Assembly: GCF_003570715.1 (NCBI RefSeq)
Contig: NZ_QXXQ01000002.1
Span: 124,001 to 188,000, forward strand
Source: Gemmobacter lutimaris
GTDB lineage: Bacteria > Pseudomonadota > Alphaproteobacteria > Rhodobacterales > Rhodobacteraceae
Reading direction: 5' to 3'
DNA: 64,000 nt
Shown in pieces: positions 42,579 through 52,044 of the stretch. The position numbers and the translations under genes are program-made. The notes under the pieces are model-generated. The model did not search any database, was not told the origin of the DNA, and saw only the letters and a list, made by a program, of their open reading frames with translations. Position 1 is the stretch's first letter. Every line of letters begins with the position of its first letter.

Positions 42579-44158
42579 GCGTTCTGTCCGTTGAAAAGCT
42601 GAACGTGCGCTTTCGGCAGGATGGCCGCATCGTCCATGCCGTGCGGGACGTGAGTTTTGCTGTGGGCCGGGGCGAGACGGTCGCGCTGGTGGGGGAAAGC
42701 GGATCTGGCAAATCGGTGACGGCGCTGTCCACCGTGGGGCTTTTGCCCGACAGCGCGATGGTCGATGGCTCGATCACCTATCAGGACACGCAGATGGTGG
42801 GCGCGCCCGAGGCCGATCTGCGCCGCGTCCGGGGCAATGACATCAGCTTCATCTTTCAGGAGCCGATGACCAGCCTGAACCCGCTGCACACGATCGAAAA
42901 GCAGTTGACCGAAAGCCTTGCGCTGCATCAGGGGCTGCGGGGACAGGCGGCGCGGGCGCGGGTTGTCGATCTGTTGAACAAGGTCGGCATCCGCGATGCC
43001 GAAAGCCGGTTGGGATCTTATCCGCATCAGCTTTCTGGTGGGCAGCGGCAGCGCGTGATGATCGCCATGGCACTGGCCAACGGGCCGGAACTGCTGATTG
43101 CCGATGAACCGACCACCGCGCTGGATGTGACGATTCAGGCGCAGATCCTTGACCTGCTGGCCGATCTGAAACGCAGCGAAGGGTTGTCGATGCTGTTCAT
43201 CACGCATGATCTGGGGATCGTGCGGCGCATCGCCGACCGTGTCTGCGTGATGAAGGATGGCGAGGTGGTCGAACAGGGACCGGCCGCCGAAATCTTCGCC
43301 AATCCGCAGCATCCCTATACGCGGAAATTGCTGGCGGCAGAACCGCAGGGCCGCCCCGATCCGGTGCCCGAAGTAGCGCCCGAACTGGTGCGCACCGAAA
43401 ACCTGCGTGTCTGGTTCCCGATCCACACCGGCCTTATGCGCAAGGTCACCGGCCATGTGAAGGCGGTGAACGACGCCAGCCTCTCTGTCCGCGCGGGCGA
43501 GACGCTGGGCATCGTTGGCGAAAGCGGATCGGGCAAGACGACGCTGGCGCTGGCCATCATGCGGCTGATCGGTTCGGAAGGGCGGATCGTGTTCATGGGG
43601 CAGGAAATTTCGGGCTGGCACAGCCGCCAGCTGCGCCCCTTGCGCCGCGACATGCAGATCGTGTTTCAGGACCCGTTCGGATCGCTCAGCCCCCGGATGA
43701 CGGTGGAGGAGATCATCGCCGAAGGGCTCGGTGTTCACGGCCTCGAACCCGGCCGCAACCGGCGCGAGATGGTCAGCGACATCATGGTCGAAGTCGGGTT
43801 GGACCCGGCCGCGATGGGGCGTTACCCGCACGAATTTTCCGGCGGGCAGCGGCAGCGCATCGCAGTGGCGCGCGCCATGATCCTGCGGCCGAAACTGGTG
43901 GTGCTGGATGAACCGACCTCGGCGCTGGACATGACGGTTCAGGTGCAGATCGTCGATCTTCTGCGCGACCTGCAACGCAAATACGGTCTGGCCTATCTGT
44001 TCATCAGCCATGACCTGCGGGTGGTGCGGGCGCTGTCGCACAAGGTGCTGGTGATGCGGAATGGCGACGTTGTGGAGGCGGGTGAGGGGCAGGCGGTGTT
44101 CGAGGCACCGCAAACCGATTATACCCGTGCCCTGATGGCCGCCGCTTTTGGCGCGTGA
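42575..44158 (+). CDS. yejF: Peptide ABC transporter double ATPase (YejF-like)
   Basis: A 527-residue protein with two complete ABC ATPase domains. Domain 1: ALVGESGSGKSVTALS, LSGGQRQRVMIAMALANGPELLIADEPTTALD. Domain 2: GIVGESGSGKTTLALAIM, FSGGQRQRIAVARAMILRPKLVVLDEPTSALD. Both have the oligopeptide-type C-terminal extension that ends domain 1 in HPYTRKLLAAEPQGRPDP. It powers the YejBE pore. It is translationally coupled to yejE. Confidence 0.93.
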   Translation: MSVLSVEKLNVRFRQDGRIVHAVRDVSFAVGRGETVALVGESGSGKSVTALSTVGLLPDSAMVDGSITYQDTQMVGAPEADLRRVRGNDISFIFQEPMTSLNPLHTIEKQLTESLALHQGLRGQAARARVVDLLNKVGIRDAESRLGSYPHQLSGGQRQRVMIAMALANGPELLIADEPTTALDVTIQAQILDLLADLKRSEGLSMLFITHDLGIVRRIADRVCVMKDGEVVEQGPAAEIFANPQHPYTRKLLAAEPQGRPDPVPEVAPELVRTENLRVWFPIHTGLMRKVTGHVKAVNDASLSVRAGETLGIVGESGSGKTTLALAIMRLIGSEGRIVFMGQEISGWHSRQLRPLRRDMQIVFQDPFGSLSPRMTVEEIIAEGLGVHGLEPGRNRREMVSDIMVEVGLDPAAMGRYPHEFSGGQRQRIAVARAMILRPKLVVLDEPTSALDMTVQVQIVDLLRDLQRKYGLAYLFISHDLRVVRALSHKVLVMRNGDVVEAGEGQAVFEAPQTDYTRALMAAAFGA

Positions 44159-44169
44159 CGAGGCATTGC

Positions 44170-45408
44170 ATGAAGATCCTGTTTGTTCACCAGAATTTCC
44201 CCGGCCAGTTCCTGCATCTGGCGCCGGAAATGCAACGGCGCGGCCATGACTGCCTTGCATTGACCGATGCGGTCAACAATCGCTCCTCGGATATTCCGGT
44301 GGTGAAGTATCGCCACAGCGCCTCTCCGTCCGATCCGCAGGCTTGCCGTCTGGGGCGCAACTATACGCAGATGAGCGACCGGGGCGTCACCGTAGCCCGC
44401 GCCGCCATGCAGTTGCGCGAAAAAGGCTATATCCCCGATGTGATCTTCGGTCATTCCGGCTGGGGCGAGACGCTGTTCCTGAAGGAAGTCTGGCCCGAGG
44501 CAAAGCTGCTGGTCTATGCCGAGTTCTATTACAAGGGACGTGGCGCCGATGTTGGCTTCGACCCGGAATTCGACCGGCCGAATTTCGATCAGGTGATGAT
44601 CGCGCAGGGCCGCACCGCGCATCTGGGGCAGGCGCTGCTGCATGCCGATGCCGGGCTGTCACCGACGCGCTGGCAGGCCAGCACCTACCCGCCGATCCTG
44701 CGCGAGCGGATCAAGGTGATCTTCGACGGTGTGGATACCGAGGTGATGCAACCCGATCCGGCGGCCACGCTGACGCTGCCCAATGGCCGGGTGGTGAAGG
44801 CTGGGGACGAGGTGCTGACCTTCGTGAACCGCAATCTGGAACCCTATCGCGGCTATCACACCTTCATGCGCGCGCTGCCCGCCATCATGGCTGAACGGCC
44901 CGAGGCGCAGGTTGTCATCGTTGGTGGCGACGAGGTGAGTTATGGCCGCCCTGCGCCCGAGGGGCAAAGCTGGAAGAACATCTATCTGGATCAGGTGAAA
45001 GACCGGCTGGACATGTCGCGGGTGCACTTCATGGGCAAGGTGCCTTATCCCACCTTCGTCAGCATGATGCAGGTCAGCCGCGTGCATGCCTACCTGACCT
45101 ATCCGTTCGTCCTCAGCTGGTCGCTGCTGGAAGCGATGAGCGCGGGCTGCATGATCGTCGGTTCCCGCACCGCGCCGGTGGCCGAACTGATCGACGATGG
45201 CGTGAATGGCCGTCTGGTCGATTTCTTCGATGTCGAGGGCTGGTCAAAGATGGTCACGCGGGCGCTGGCGCGGCCCGAACGCTTTATGGACCTGCGACGC
45301 GCCGCGCGCGAAACCATTGTCAAAGGCTATGACCTGCGCACGGTCTGTCTGCCGCAGATGGTGGATTGGGTCGAAAGCTTCGCGCCGGGCCGGACAGTCG
45401 GGGCCTGA
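44170..45408 (+). CDS. Family 4 glycosyltransferase
   Basis: A 412-residue GT-B-fold glycosyltransferase: KILFVHQNFPGQFLHLAPEMQRRGHDCLAL at the N-terminus, VIFGHSGWGETLFLKEVWP, FVNRNLEPYRGYHTFMRALPAIM and the donor-binding YPFVLSWSLLEAMSAGCMIVGSRTAPVAELIDDGVNGRLVDFFD. It would use a nucleotide sugar in the cytosol. Acceptor and product are unknown. The ATG at 44170 follows GAGG 11 bases behind yejF; a GTG at 44155 overlaps the yejF stop and is a less likely start. Linkage to a peptide importer is odd and may only be transcriptional. Confidence 0.85.
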   Translation: MKILFVHQNFPGQFLHLAPEMQRRGHDCLALTDAVNNRSSDIPVVKYRHSASPSDPQACRLGRNYTQMSDRGVTVARAAMQLREKGYIPDVIFGHSGWGETLFLKEVWPEAKLLVYAEFYYKGRGADVGFDPEFDRPNFDQVMIAQGRTAHLGQALLHADAGLSPTRWQASTYPPILRERIKVIFDGVDTEVMQPDPAATLTLPNGRVVKAGDEVLTFVNRNLEPYRGYHTFMRALPAIMAERPEAQVVIVGGDEVSYGRPAPEGQSWKNIYLDQVKDRLDMSRVHFMGKVPYPTFVSMMQVSRVHAYLTYPFVLSWSLLEAMSAGCMIVGSRTAPVAELIDDGVNGRLVDFFDVEGWSKMVTRALARPERFMDLRRAARETIVKGYDLRTVCLPQMVDWVESFAPGRTVGA

Positions 45409-45431
45409 AAGGGATAGCGGAAACGGCGGCC

Positions 45432-46787
45432 TCAGATGGCCGCCGAATGCTGGGCTTTGCTGTGGTCGTAGGCGTCGAAGGTGCGGGCGATCATCCGGGT
45501 CAGCGGGTGGGCGGGCGCCGGGATGGCCATGCCCGCGGCATCGACGCGGACCATGTCGCCAAACTGGGCTTTTGTCTTGGCAAACATCACGGACAGCGCG
45601 GCGTCGTCCACCCCGAAATCGCGGATCAACTCGGTCCGCGAGACGCGGAAGTCGCACATCAGCGCCTCGATGATACGGCCGCGCAACTTGTCCTCGCCGC
45701 TGAATACATGACCGCGATGCGTGGTGAACTGTCCGGCGCGCACCGATCTGGTATAATCCGAGGTGCCTGAGGCATTCTGCGCATAGCCCTGCGGAAAGCG
45801 CGAGATGCTGGAGGCACCAAGCCCCACGAGCACATCGGCGCGGTCATCGGTGTAGCCCTGGAAATTCCGCCGCAGCCCGCCGGACTGTGCCGCTACCGCC
45901 AGCCCGTCCTCGGGGCGGGCGAAGTGGTCGATGCCGATGGATTCGTATCCATCCCAATCGAACAGTTGCGCCGCCGTTTCGAACAGTTTCAGCCGTTCTT
46001 GCGGAGTTGGGATGGCATCCGAGGGGATCATCTGCTGCCGTCGGCTCATCCACGGAACATGGGCATATCCGTAAAGCGCCACCCGGTCGGGGGAAAGTGT
46101 CAGCAGCTTCTGGACGCTGTCGGAAATGCGGGCCTGCGTCTGATGCGGCAGGCCGTAAAGGATGTCGGCATTCAGGCTGCGCACGCCACGGTCGCGGATC
46201 ATGTCGGCGACACGCTTGGTCAGGTCATAGGGCTGGATGCGGCCGATGGTGGCCTGAATTTCGGGGTCGAAATCCTGCACGCCGATCGAGGCGCGGTTCA
46301 TCCCCGCCGCCGCCAGCGCATCAAGCCGTGCGGCATCTACCTCGTCAGGATCAATCTCGACCGAGAACTCGGCGTCTTCCCCCATCGGCACGGCGTCAAA
46401 CACCGTTGCGGCCAGATCGCGGATCATGTCGGGCTTCAGCAGGGTCGGCGTGCCACCGCCCCAGTGCAGGCGGCTCAGATGCACGCCCTTGGGCAGATGC
46501 GCCTTCAAGAGCGCGATTTCCGCCTTCAGGGTCTGCACATAGGCCAGAACCGGCTCGTCGCTGGAGGTGCCCTGCGTGCGGCAGGCGCAGAACCAGCAGA
46601 GGCGCCGGCAGAACGGCACATGCAGATAAAGCGAAATTGCAGAACCCGCGGGAATCGATTCGATCCAGCGGGTGAACAGCGCGGGGCTGACGTCGTTTCC
46701 AAAATGCGGGGCCGTGGGATAACTGGTATACCGGGGCACGCGCGCGTCGAAAAGTCCGAGCCGGGTGAGTTGCGATTCCTTGTCCAT
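45432..46787 (-). CDS. hemN: Oxygen-independent coproporphyrinogen III dehydrogenase (HemN)
   Basis: A 451-residue radical-SAM enzyme that makes protoporphyrinogen IX without oxygen. The cluster motif is HVPFCRRLCWFCACRT, with Cys60, Cys64, Cys67 and the HemN-specific Cys69. RLHWGGGTPTLL, EIDPDEV, SIGVQDF and ALYGYAHVPWMSRRQ are typical of true HemN rather than HemW. It is divergent from fnrL, with an FNR box in between, so low-oxygen induction is expected. It supplies heme to the cbb3 oxidase and cytochromes. Confidence 0.95.
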   Translation of the reverse strand: MDKESQLTRLGLFDARVPRYTSYPTAPHFGNDVSPALFTRWIESIPAGSAISLYLHVPFCRRLCWFCACRTQGTSSDEPVLAYVQTLKAEIALLKAHLPKGVHLSRLHWGGGTPTLLKPDMIRDLAATVFDAVPMGEDAEFSVEIDPDEVDAARLDALAAAGMNRASIGVQDFDPEIQATIGRIQPYDLTKRVADMIRDRGVRSLNADILYGLPHQTQARISDSVQKLLTLSPDRVALYGYAHVPWMSRRQQMIPSDAIPTPQERLKLFETAAQLFDWDGYESIGIDHFARPEDGLAVAAQSGGLRRNFQGYTDDRADVLVGLGASSISRFPQGYAQNASGTSDYTRSVRAGQFTTHRGHVFSGEDKLRGRIIEALMCDFRVSRTELIRDFGVDDAALSVMFAKTKAQFGDMVRVDAAGMAIPAPAHPLTRMIARTFDAYDHSKAQHSAAI

Positions 46788-46821
46788 GCAACTAGATTAG
46801 GCAGGGTAAAGCGCAACAGCC

Positions 46822-46835
46822 TTGACCCAGATCAA
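46822..46835. promoter_or_regulatory. FNR box between hemN and fnrL
   Basis: TTGACCCAGATCAA fits the FNR consensus TTGAT-N4-ATCAA with one change. It lies 34 bases from the hemN start and 15 from the fnrL start, so it may activate hemN and autoregulate fnrL. Confidence 0.85.
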
Positions 46836-46850
46836 TACTAGGAAACCGCG

Positions 46851-47597
46851 ATGCCGATGCAGGATATGCACCTAGTGCATCACGAGTGCGGGGATTGCCC
46901 CATCAGACACCGCGCCGTCTGCGCCCGCTGCGAGGCAGACGAACTGTCGCGGTTGGAGCAGATCAAGTATTACCGCTCCTATCAGGCTGGTCAGACGGTG
47001 GTCTGGTCGGGTGACCGGATGGATTTCGTGGCGTCCGTCGTCAGTGGCATCGCCACGCTGACGCAGACCATGGAGGATGGGCGCCGCCAGATGGTCGGGC
47101 TGTTGCTGCCTTCGGATTTCGTCGGGCGGCCGGGGCGGTCCACGGCGGCCTATGACGTGACTGCGACCACCGATCTGGTGATGTGCTGCTTCCGCAAGAA
47201 GCCGTTCGAGGACATGATGCTGTCCACACCGCATATCGGCCAGCGCCTGCTGGAAATGACGCTGGACGAACTGGATGCTGCCCGGGAATGGATGCTGCTT
47301 CTGGGCCGCAAGACGGCGCGGGAAAAGATAGCCTCGCTTCTGGCGATCATCGCCCGGCGCGACGCGACGCTGAAACTGAAGACGGCGAAAGGGCCGCTGG
47401 TGTTTGACCTGCCGCTGACGCGCGAGGAAATGGCCGATTATCTGGGCCTGACCCTTGAAACCGTCAGCCGCCAGATCTCGGCCCTGCGGCGCGAGGGGAT
47501 CATCCTGCTGGACGGCAAGCGCCACGTCACCATCCCCGATTTCGACCTTCTGCTGGAAGAGGCAGGCGACGACAGCGACGGCGGTGTGCTGGGCTGA
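46851..47597 (+). CDS. fnrL: FnrL, oxygen-sensing Crp/FNR regulator
   Basis: A 248-residue FNR-type activator. The N-terminus HHECGDCPIRHRAVCARCEAD has Cys13, Cys16, Cys24 and Cys27; together with a distal cysteine in VMCCFRKK these can hold the 4Fe-4S cluster that senses oxygen. A cNMP-like beta-roll follows and a C-terminal helix-turn-helix LTREEMADYLGLTLETVSRQISALRREGIILLDGKR with the E-x2-SR recognition residues that read TTGAT. Three matching sites lie in this window (46822, 49542, 49574), at hemN/fnrL and uspA/ccoN. Confidence 0.94.
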   Translation: MPMQDMHLVHHECGDCPIRHRAVCARCEADELSRLEQIKYYRSYQAGQTVVWSGDRMDFVASVVSGIATLTQTMEDGRRQMVGLLLPSDFVGRPGRSTAAYDVTATTDLVMCCFRKKPFEDMMLSTPHIGQRLLEMTLDELDAAREWMLLLGRKTAREKIASLLAIIARRDATLKLKTAKGPLVFDLPLTREEMADYLGLTLETVSRQISALRREGIILLDGKRHVTIPDFDLLLEEAGDDSDGGVLG

Positions 47598-47609
47598 GTG
47601 GCGAGCGCT

Positions 47610-47629
47610 CTGACCCAAGACAGGGTCAG
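47610..47629 (+). terminator. Hairpin behind fnrL
   Basis: CTGACCC and GGGTCAG around AAGACA, 12 bases after the fnrL stop. No T-run follows at once, so termination is only probable. Confidence 0.5.
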
Positions 47630-47751
47630 GGGGTTGATAAACCTCTCCCTTCTGCTTTTTCATATTGCCGGTATCTGATTGGCGCTTCGGATATAGTGGG
47701 TCATGCCAGCGCCAAGACAGTTGTCTCTGATCGGTTGTCAGCCCGGAATGC

Positions 47752-48489
47752 TCAAGTGGCTACAATGCCGTAGCGACTGAGAATTGCTTTACCACCTATG
47801 GAGTTGACGCCGAGGCTTGCGCTTCTAGCGTGTGTTGTGGGATATTTGATGATGTGTGTGGCATCCGGCAAGCGCCAGTCCGGCACGCTGCGGGTAACGA
47901 TAACCGTTCGACTTGGGTCAACATTCGCGACAAAACGCCGGGCAGCATCGGCGGATGCTGTTTCCTTGAAGCCACTGAACTTGAAGGAATGATATGGCAC
48001 AAGTTCAATAGCGGCAATGCGTCGCGAAAGATCCGCCAAAGCACGGCCGTAATGCCCGTCAAAGCGTTCGGTCGCGATGAGCCGTGCCACGTCACGCAAC
48101 TTGCTTTCCCACCAGACAAAGCCGCTTGTCCAGGCCCATTTGGGATTGAGAAACAGATGATCCCGCCGCTCTTGGCGGATTGTCGCAATCAGGTCTTCAC
48201 GGAAGTCTGGGTAATTGTCTTCCGTGTGATAGTCACAGGCGGACAGGCCCGGATTGGTGAACAGTAACAGGATCTCCGCATTGTCCAGATCGCCTTGATA
48301 TGGCTGCGGCAGAAGATTCAGGTGAAAGGCCGTAGGTGAAAGCTGGTCGTTTTCGAATGCTGCCAGGAAATCTGGATATGATGATATGCCGGGCTGGATC
48401 AGCTTGGCGGGAATGTCGTCGCGGGGGTGTATGAAGGCTGGGTGTTCCAGTGGGGCATCATTCCAGAAACGCAGAAGATCGCTTGTCAT
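47752..48489 (-). CDS. Conserved-looking hypothetical protein, possibly acquired
   Basis: A 245-residue soluble protein I cannot name. Notable segments are FHLNLLPQPYQGDLDNAEILLLFTNPGLSACDYHTE, LNPKWAWTSGFVWWESKLRDVA, IELVPYHSFKF and VIVTRSVPDWRL. The LLLFTNPG strand and the late VTRS strand suggest an alpha/beta fold; the pattern loosely recalls uracil-DNA-glycosylase-like proteins, but I see no catalytic motif. AGGA precedes the ATG at 48489. Base composition and codon use are clearly less GC-rich than the neighbours, and it splits the otherwise conserved fnrL-uspA-cco block, so recent gain is likely. Confidence 0.7.
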   Translation of the reverse strand: MTSDLLRFWNDAPLEHPAFIHPRDDIPAKLIQPGISSYPDFLAAFENDQLSPTAFHLNLLPQPYQGDLDNAEILLLFTNPGLSACDYHTEDNYPDFREDLIATIRQERRDHLFLNPKWAWTSGFVWWESKLRDVARLIATERFDGHYGRALADLSRRIAAIELVPYHSFKFSGFKETASADAARRFVANVDPSRTVIVTRSVPDWRLPDATHIIKYPTTHARSASLGVNSIGGKAILSRYGIVAT

Positions 48490-48606
48490 GTTATTCCTGA
48501 TTGCCTGCAAATATCTGAAATCATGTCATTGTATGACGGTAAAGAAAACATGGCGTCAACACATGTCCTGAGGGGGCGGCCACCCTTGCTGGTCCCCAAC
48601 GGCGAA

Positions 48607-48626
48607 GCGCCCGCCAAAGCGGGCGC
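48607..48626 (-). terminator. Hairpin behind the universal stress protein gene
   Basis: GCGCCCGC and GCGGGCGC around CAAA, just 9 bases after the uspA stop on the minus strand. The T-run is weak. Confidence 0.55.
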
Positions 48627-48634
48627 GGCAGGGA

Positions 48635-49480
48635 TCAGTGGGCCATCAGCACCGGCACTTCGGCGTGTTCCAGCATATTGCGGGTGGCGCCGCCCAGAAT
48701 GGCTTCGCGGAAGCGCGAATGGCCGTAGGCGCCCATGACCAGCATGTCGGCGTCAATGTCGCGGACATGGCGGTTCAGCACGTCCGAGATGCGCGGCATG
48801 GTCCGGGCCAGCACCGAAACCTCGGCCTTCACGCCATGGCGCACCAGCATCTGACAGAGCGCGCCACCGGGGTCGGACCGTTCGGGGCCGTGCTGCGGCG
48901 GGTCGATGATGGCGATGTTGACCAGTTGCGCGCCTTTCAGGAAGGGCAGGGCGCGGCGCACGGCCACCATGGCCTCGCGGCTCTGGTTCCAGCCGATCAC
49001 CACGCGCTGCGGCATGGCGACCTCGCGGGTGGTTTCGGGCAGCACCAGCACAGGCGCCTGACTTTCGAACAGGGCGGCTTCCACCACCGCCTCCGCCTCG
49101 GCGGATTTGCCTTTGCCATAGGGCGGGGGCAGCACGACCAGATCGGCGAAACGGGCCTTCAACGACACCAGATCTGACAGCGCGCCAAGCTGCGCCACGG
49201 CGCTTTCCACGCTCCAGCGCTGATCCGAGGAATATTCCTCAAGTGCGGCACGGGCGGCGGATTCGGCGGCGCGCGCCTCGGCCTCGGCCTGATCGAGCGC
49301 GGCCTGAAGGATCACGCTGCCGCCGCCGATATAGGCATAACCGACCTGCGTGCGGTCCACCCCCAGCGCCAGCACATCAAGATGCGCATCCAGCGCATCC
49401 GCCAGCCGCACAACGGGGGCAATGGTGGCCTGCGCCTCGTCGGCCGAAGTCACTACGGTTGTGAGGGACTTGTAGCTCAT
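48635..49480 (-). CDS. Tandem universal stress protein (UspA family)
   Basis: A 281-residue protein with two USP domains. Domain 1 (about 1-145, MSYKSLTTVVTSADEAQ...VDRT) lacks a clear ATP-binding signature; domain 2 (about 160-281) ends in DMLVMGAYGHSRFREAILGGATRNMLEHAEVPVLMAH, the ATP-binding G-x2-G-x9-G-S/T type motif. It is divergent from ccoN with two FNR boxes in between, so induction at low oxygen is expected. The ATG at 49480 follows GAGGAG; the longer upstream frame would run across those boxes. Confidence 0.9.
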   Translation of the reverse strand: MSYKSLTTVVTSADEAQATIAPVVRLADALDAHLDVLALGVDRTQVGYAYIGGGSVILQAALDQAEAEARAAESAARAALEEYSSDQRWSVESAVAQLGALSDLVSLKARFADLVVLPPPYGKGKSAEAEAVVEAALFESQAPVLVLPETTREVAMPQRVVIGWNQSREAMVAVRRALPFLKGAQLVNIAIIDPPQHGPERSDPGGALCQMLVRHGVKAEVSVLARTMPRISDVLNRHVRDIDADMLVMGAYGHSRFREAILGGATRNMLEHAEVPVLMAH

Positions 49481-49541
49481 TTTCTCAATCTCCTCGCGCG
49501 TTTGGATCATGGCAGGATAATGTGGTGCGCAGGATGCCGCA

Positions 49542-49555
49542 TTGACTTCGATCAA
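49542..49555. promoter_or_regulatory. FNR box, uspA-proximal
   Basis: TTGACTTCGATCAA, one change from TTGAT-N4-ATCAA, 61 bases upstream of the uspA start. Confidence 0.82.
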
Positions 49556-49573
49556 CCTGCGGGGTCCCTTGGG

Positions 49574-49587
49574 TTGATATGGATCAA
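49574..49587. promoter_or_regulatory. FNR box, ccoN-proximal
   Basis: TTGATATGGATCAA is a perfect match to the FNR consensus, 101 bases upstream of the ccoN start. The two boxes are centred 32 bases apart, about three helical turns. Confidence 0.92.
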
Positions 49588-49688
49588 TGCCACCTGTCGC
49601 CGCATCTGCGAAAGCGGGACAGTCGAAAAGCGCCCGGACGACTCGCGGACCAGCGGGGGTGGACCGGGCCAAGACGAAGGGACGCAAA

Positions 49689-51296
49689 ATGTGGGATTAC
49701 GTTAAACTGGTCGTGCTTGGCGTGATCGCGGTCTTTGCCGCGATTGCCGCCAATTACGCGCATGACCTGCCTTATCAGGTTAACGCGATCGTCGTCATGC
49801 TTGCGGCCGCCATTACCTTCATCTGGGTGGCGCGTCGTATGGGTGAGCCGGTCGCGGTAGCCGCGAAGAACGAATACAACGACGGTGTGGTGCGCGCCGG
49901 CGTGATCGCGACGGCCTTCTGGGGCGTCGTGGGCTTTCTGGTCGGTGTGGTCATCGCCTTCCAGCTGGCTTTCCCCGCACTGAATATTCCCGGCGTCGAG
50001 GGGATTCTGAACTTCGGACGCCTGCGTCCGCTTCACACCTCGGCCGTGATCTTCGCCTTCGGGGGCAACGCGCTGATCTGCACCGCCTTCTACGTCGTGC
50101 AGCGCACCAGCGCCGCGCGTCTGTGGGGCGGCAATCTGGCGTGGTTCGTGTTCTGGGGCTGGCAGCTGATGATCGTGCTGGCGGCGACCTCTTATGTGCT
50201 GGGCGGCTCGCAGGGCCGTGAATATGCCGAAACCGTCTGGTATATCGACTGGTGGATCGTGGTCGTCTGGGTCTCGTTCCTGCTGGTGTTCCTCGGCACC
50301 GTCATCATGCGCAAAGAACCGCATATCTATGTGGCGAACTGGTTCTACCTGTCGTTCATCGTCACCGTGGCGATGCTGCATGTGGTGAACAACCTTGCCA
50401 TCCCGGTCAGCTTCCTGTCGTCGAAATCCGTCTCGCTGTTCTCGGGCGTGCAGGATGCGATGACGCAATGGTGGTATGGCCACAATGCCGTGGGCTTCTT
50501 CCTGACCGCTGGCTTCCTGGGGATGATGTATTACTTCGTGCCGAAGCAGGCCGAACGTCCGGTCTTCAGCTACAAGCTGTCGATCATCCACTTCTGGGCG
50601 CTGATCTTCCTGTATATCTGGGCCGGTCCGCACCACCTGCACTATACCGCGCTGCCTGACTGGGCCTCGACGCTGGGCATGGTGTTCTCGATCATGCTGT
50701 GGATGCCGTCGTGGGGTGGCATGATCAACGGCCTGATGACGCTCTCGGGCGCCTGGGACAAGCTGCGCACCGATCCGATCATCCGCATGATGGTGGTGTC
50801 GGTCGGCTTCTACGGCATGTCGACCTTCGAAGGCCCGATGATGTCGATCAAGGCGGTGAACTCGCTGTCGCACTACACTGACTGGACCATCGGTCACGTC
50901 CACTCCGGCGCGCTTGGCTGGAACGGCATGATCACCTTCGGCGCGCTTTACTTCCTCGTGCCGCGTCTGTGGAACCGCGAACGGCTGTATAGCCTGAGCC
51001 TCGTGTCCTGGCACTTCTGGCTGGCGACCATCGGCATCGTGCTTTACGCCTCGTCGATGTGGGTGACCGGCATCATGGAGGGCCTGATGTGGCGCGAAGT
51101 GGATGCCAATGGCTTCCTCGTTAACGCCTTCGCCGATACCGTGGCCGCGAAGTTCCCGATGTATGTGGTGCGCGCGCTGGGTGGGGTCATGTTCCTCACC
51201 GGGGCGATCATCATGTGCTACAACCTGTGGATGACTGTTCGTGCCCAGCCCGCCAAGGCGGCTGTCAACGCGAACAACTTCGTCCCGGCAGAATGA
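49689..51296 (+). CDS. ccoN: cbb3-type cytochrome oxidase subunit I (CcoN)
   Basis: The 535-residue catalytic subunit of the high-affinity cbb3 oxidase, with about 12 membrane helices. Visible heme and copper ligands are His in [15 protein letters not shown], the CuB His in [13 protein letters not shown], the His-His in [14 protein letters not shown] and [11 protein letters not shown]. It reduces oxygen to water and pumps protons. The ATG at 49689 begins the known N-terminal helix; an upstream in-frame ATG at 49587 overlaps the FNR box. It is the first gene of ccoNOQP. Confidence 0.96.
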   Translation: MWDYVKLVVLGVIAVFAAIAANYAHDLPYQVNAIVVMLAAAITFIWVARRMGEPVAVAAKNEYNDGVVRAGVIATAFWGVVGFLVGVVIAFQLAFPALNIPGVEGILNFGRLRPLHTSAVIFAFGGNALICTAFYVVQRTSAARLWGGNLAWFVFWGWQLMIVLAATSYVLGGSQGREYAETVWYIDWWIVVVWVSFLLVFLGTVIMRKEPHIYVANWFYLSFIVTVAMLHVVNNLAIPVSFLSSKSVSLFSGVQDAMTQWWYGHNAVGFFLTAGFLGMMYYFVPKQAERPVFSYKLSIIHFWALIFLYIWAGPHHLHYTALPDWASTLGMVFSIMLWMPSWGGMINGLMTLSGAWDKLRTDPIIRMMVVSVGFYGMSTFEGPMMSIKAVNSLSHYTDWTIGHVHSGALGWNGMITFGALYFLVPRLWNRERLYSLSLVSWHFWLATIGIVLYASSMWVTGIMEGLMWREVDANGFLVNAFADTVAAKFPMYVVRALGGVMFLTGAIIMCYNLWMTVRAQPAKAAVNANNFVPAE

Positions 51297-51308
51297 GGAG
51301 CGACTGCA

Positions 51309-52034
51309 ATGGCTTTTCTTGACAAACACAAGGCCATCGAGACGCATGCGACGCTGCTGCTCGTGCTGTCCTTCCTCGTGGTGACGATTGGCGGTCTGGT
51401 GCAGATCGTGCCGCTGTTCTACCTCGAAAACACCATCGAGAAGGTGGAGGGGATGCGCCCCTACAGCCCGCTGGAGCTTGCGGGGCGTGAAATCTACATC
51501 CGTGAAGGCTGCTATGTCTGCCATAGCCAGATGATCCGTCCGATGCGCGACGAGGTCGAACGCTATGGCCATTACTCGCTGGCGGCGGAATCGATGTATG
51601 ACCATCCGTTCCAGTGGGGGTCCAAACGCACCGGGCCGGATCTGGCCCGCGTGGGTGGCCGCTATTCCGACGAATGGCATGTGGACCACCTGAAGAACCC
51701 GCAATCGGTGGTGCCGGAATCGGTGATGCCGAAGTATGAGTTCCTGATGGGCAACGTCATCGACGCCCGCTACATCAAGGACTCGATGTCGGCGAACCGT
51801 CTGGTCGGTGTGCCCTATACCGACGAGATGATGGAGAATGCCGAGGCGGACTTCGCGGCACAGGCTTCGCCCGATGCCGATACCGAGGGCTTGCTGGCAC
51901 GCTATCCCAAGGCACAGACCCGCAACTTCGACGGCCAGGCAGATCTGACCGAGATGGATGCGCTGATCGCCTATCTGCAAATGCTTGGCACGCTGGTCGA
52001 TTTTTCGACCTTCCAGCCGGATCCGGCGCGGTAA
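51309..52034 (+). CDS. ccoO: cbb3-type cytochrome oxidase subunit II, monoheme cytochrome c (CcoO)
   Basis: A 241-residue subunit with one N-terminal membrane helix ([27 protein letters not shown]) and a periplasmic heme c site [18 protein letters not shown]. It passes electrons from CcoP to Cco[18 protein letters not shown] and [29 protein letters not shown] are typical. The start lies 12 bases after ccoN with GAGGAG overlapping the ccoN stop. Confidence 0.96.
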   Translation: MAFLDKHKAIETHATLLLVLSFLVVTIGGLVQIVPLFYLENTIEKVEGMRPYSPLELAGREIYIREGCYVCHSQMIRPMRDEVERYGHYSLAAESMYDHPFQWGSKRTGPDLARVGGRYSDEWHVDHLKNPQSVVPESVMPKYEFLMGNVIDARYIKDSMSANRLVGVPYTDEMMENAEADFAAQASPDADTEGLLARYPKAQTRNFDGQADLTEMDALIAYLQMLGTLVDFSTFQPDPAR

Positions 52035-52044
52035 GGAGGGGGAT

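Noticed and set aside
47752-48489. Assignment as a uracil-DNA-glycosylase-like enzyme
   Set aside because: Only a loose resemblance around LLLFTNPG; no catalytic Asp/His motif could be placed.
49584-51980. A 798-codon open frame opposite ccoN and ccoO
   Set aside because: Antisense to highly conserved oxidase genes; His/Gln/Arg-rich shadow composition.
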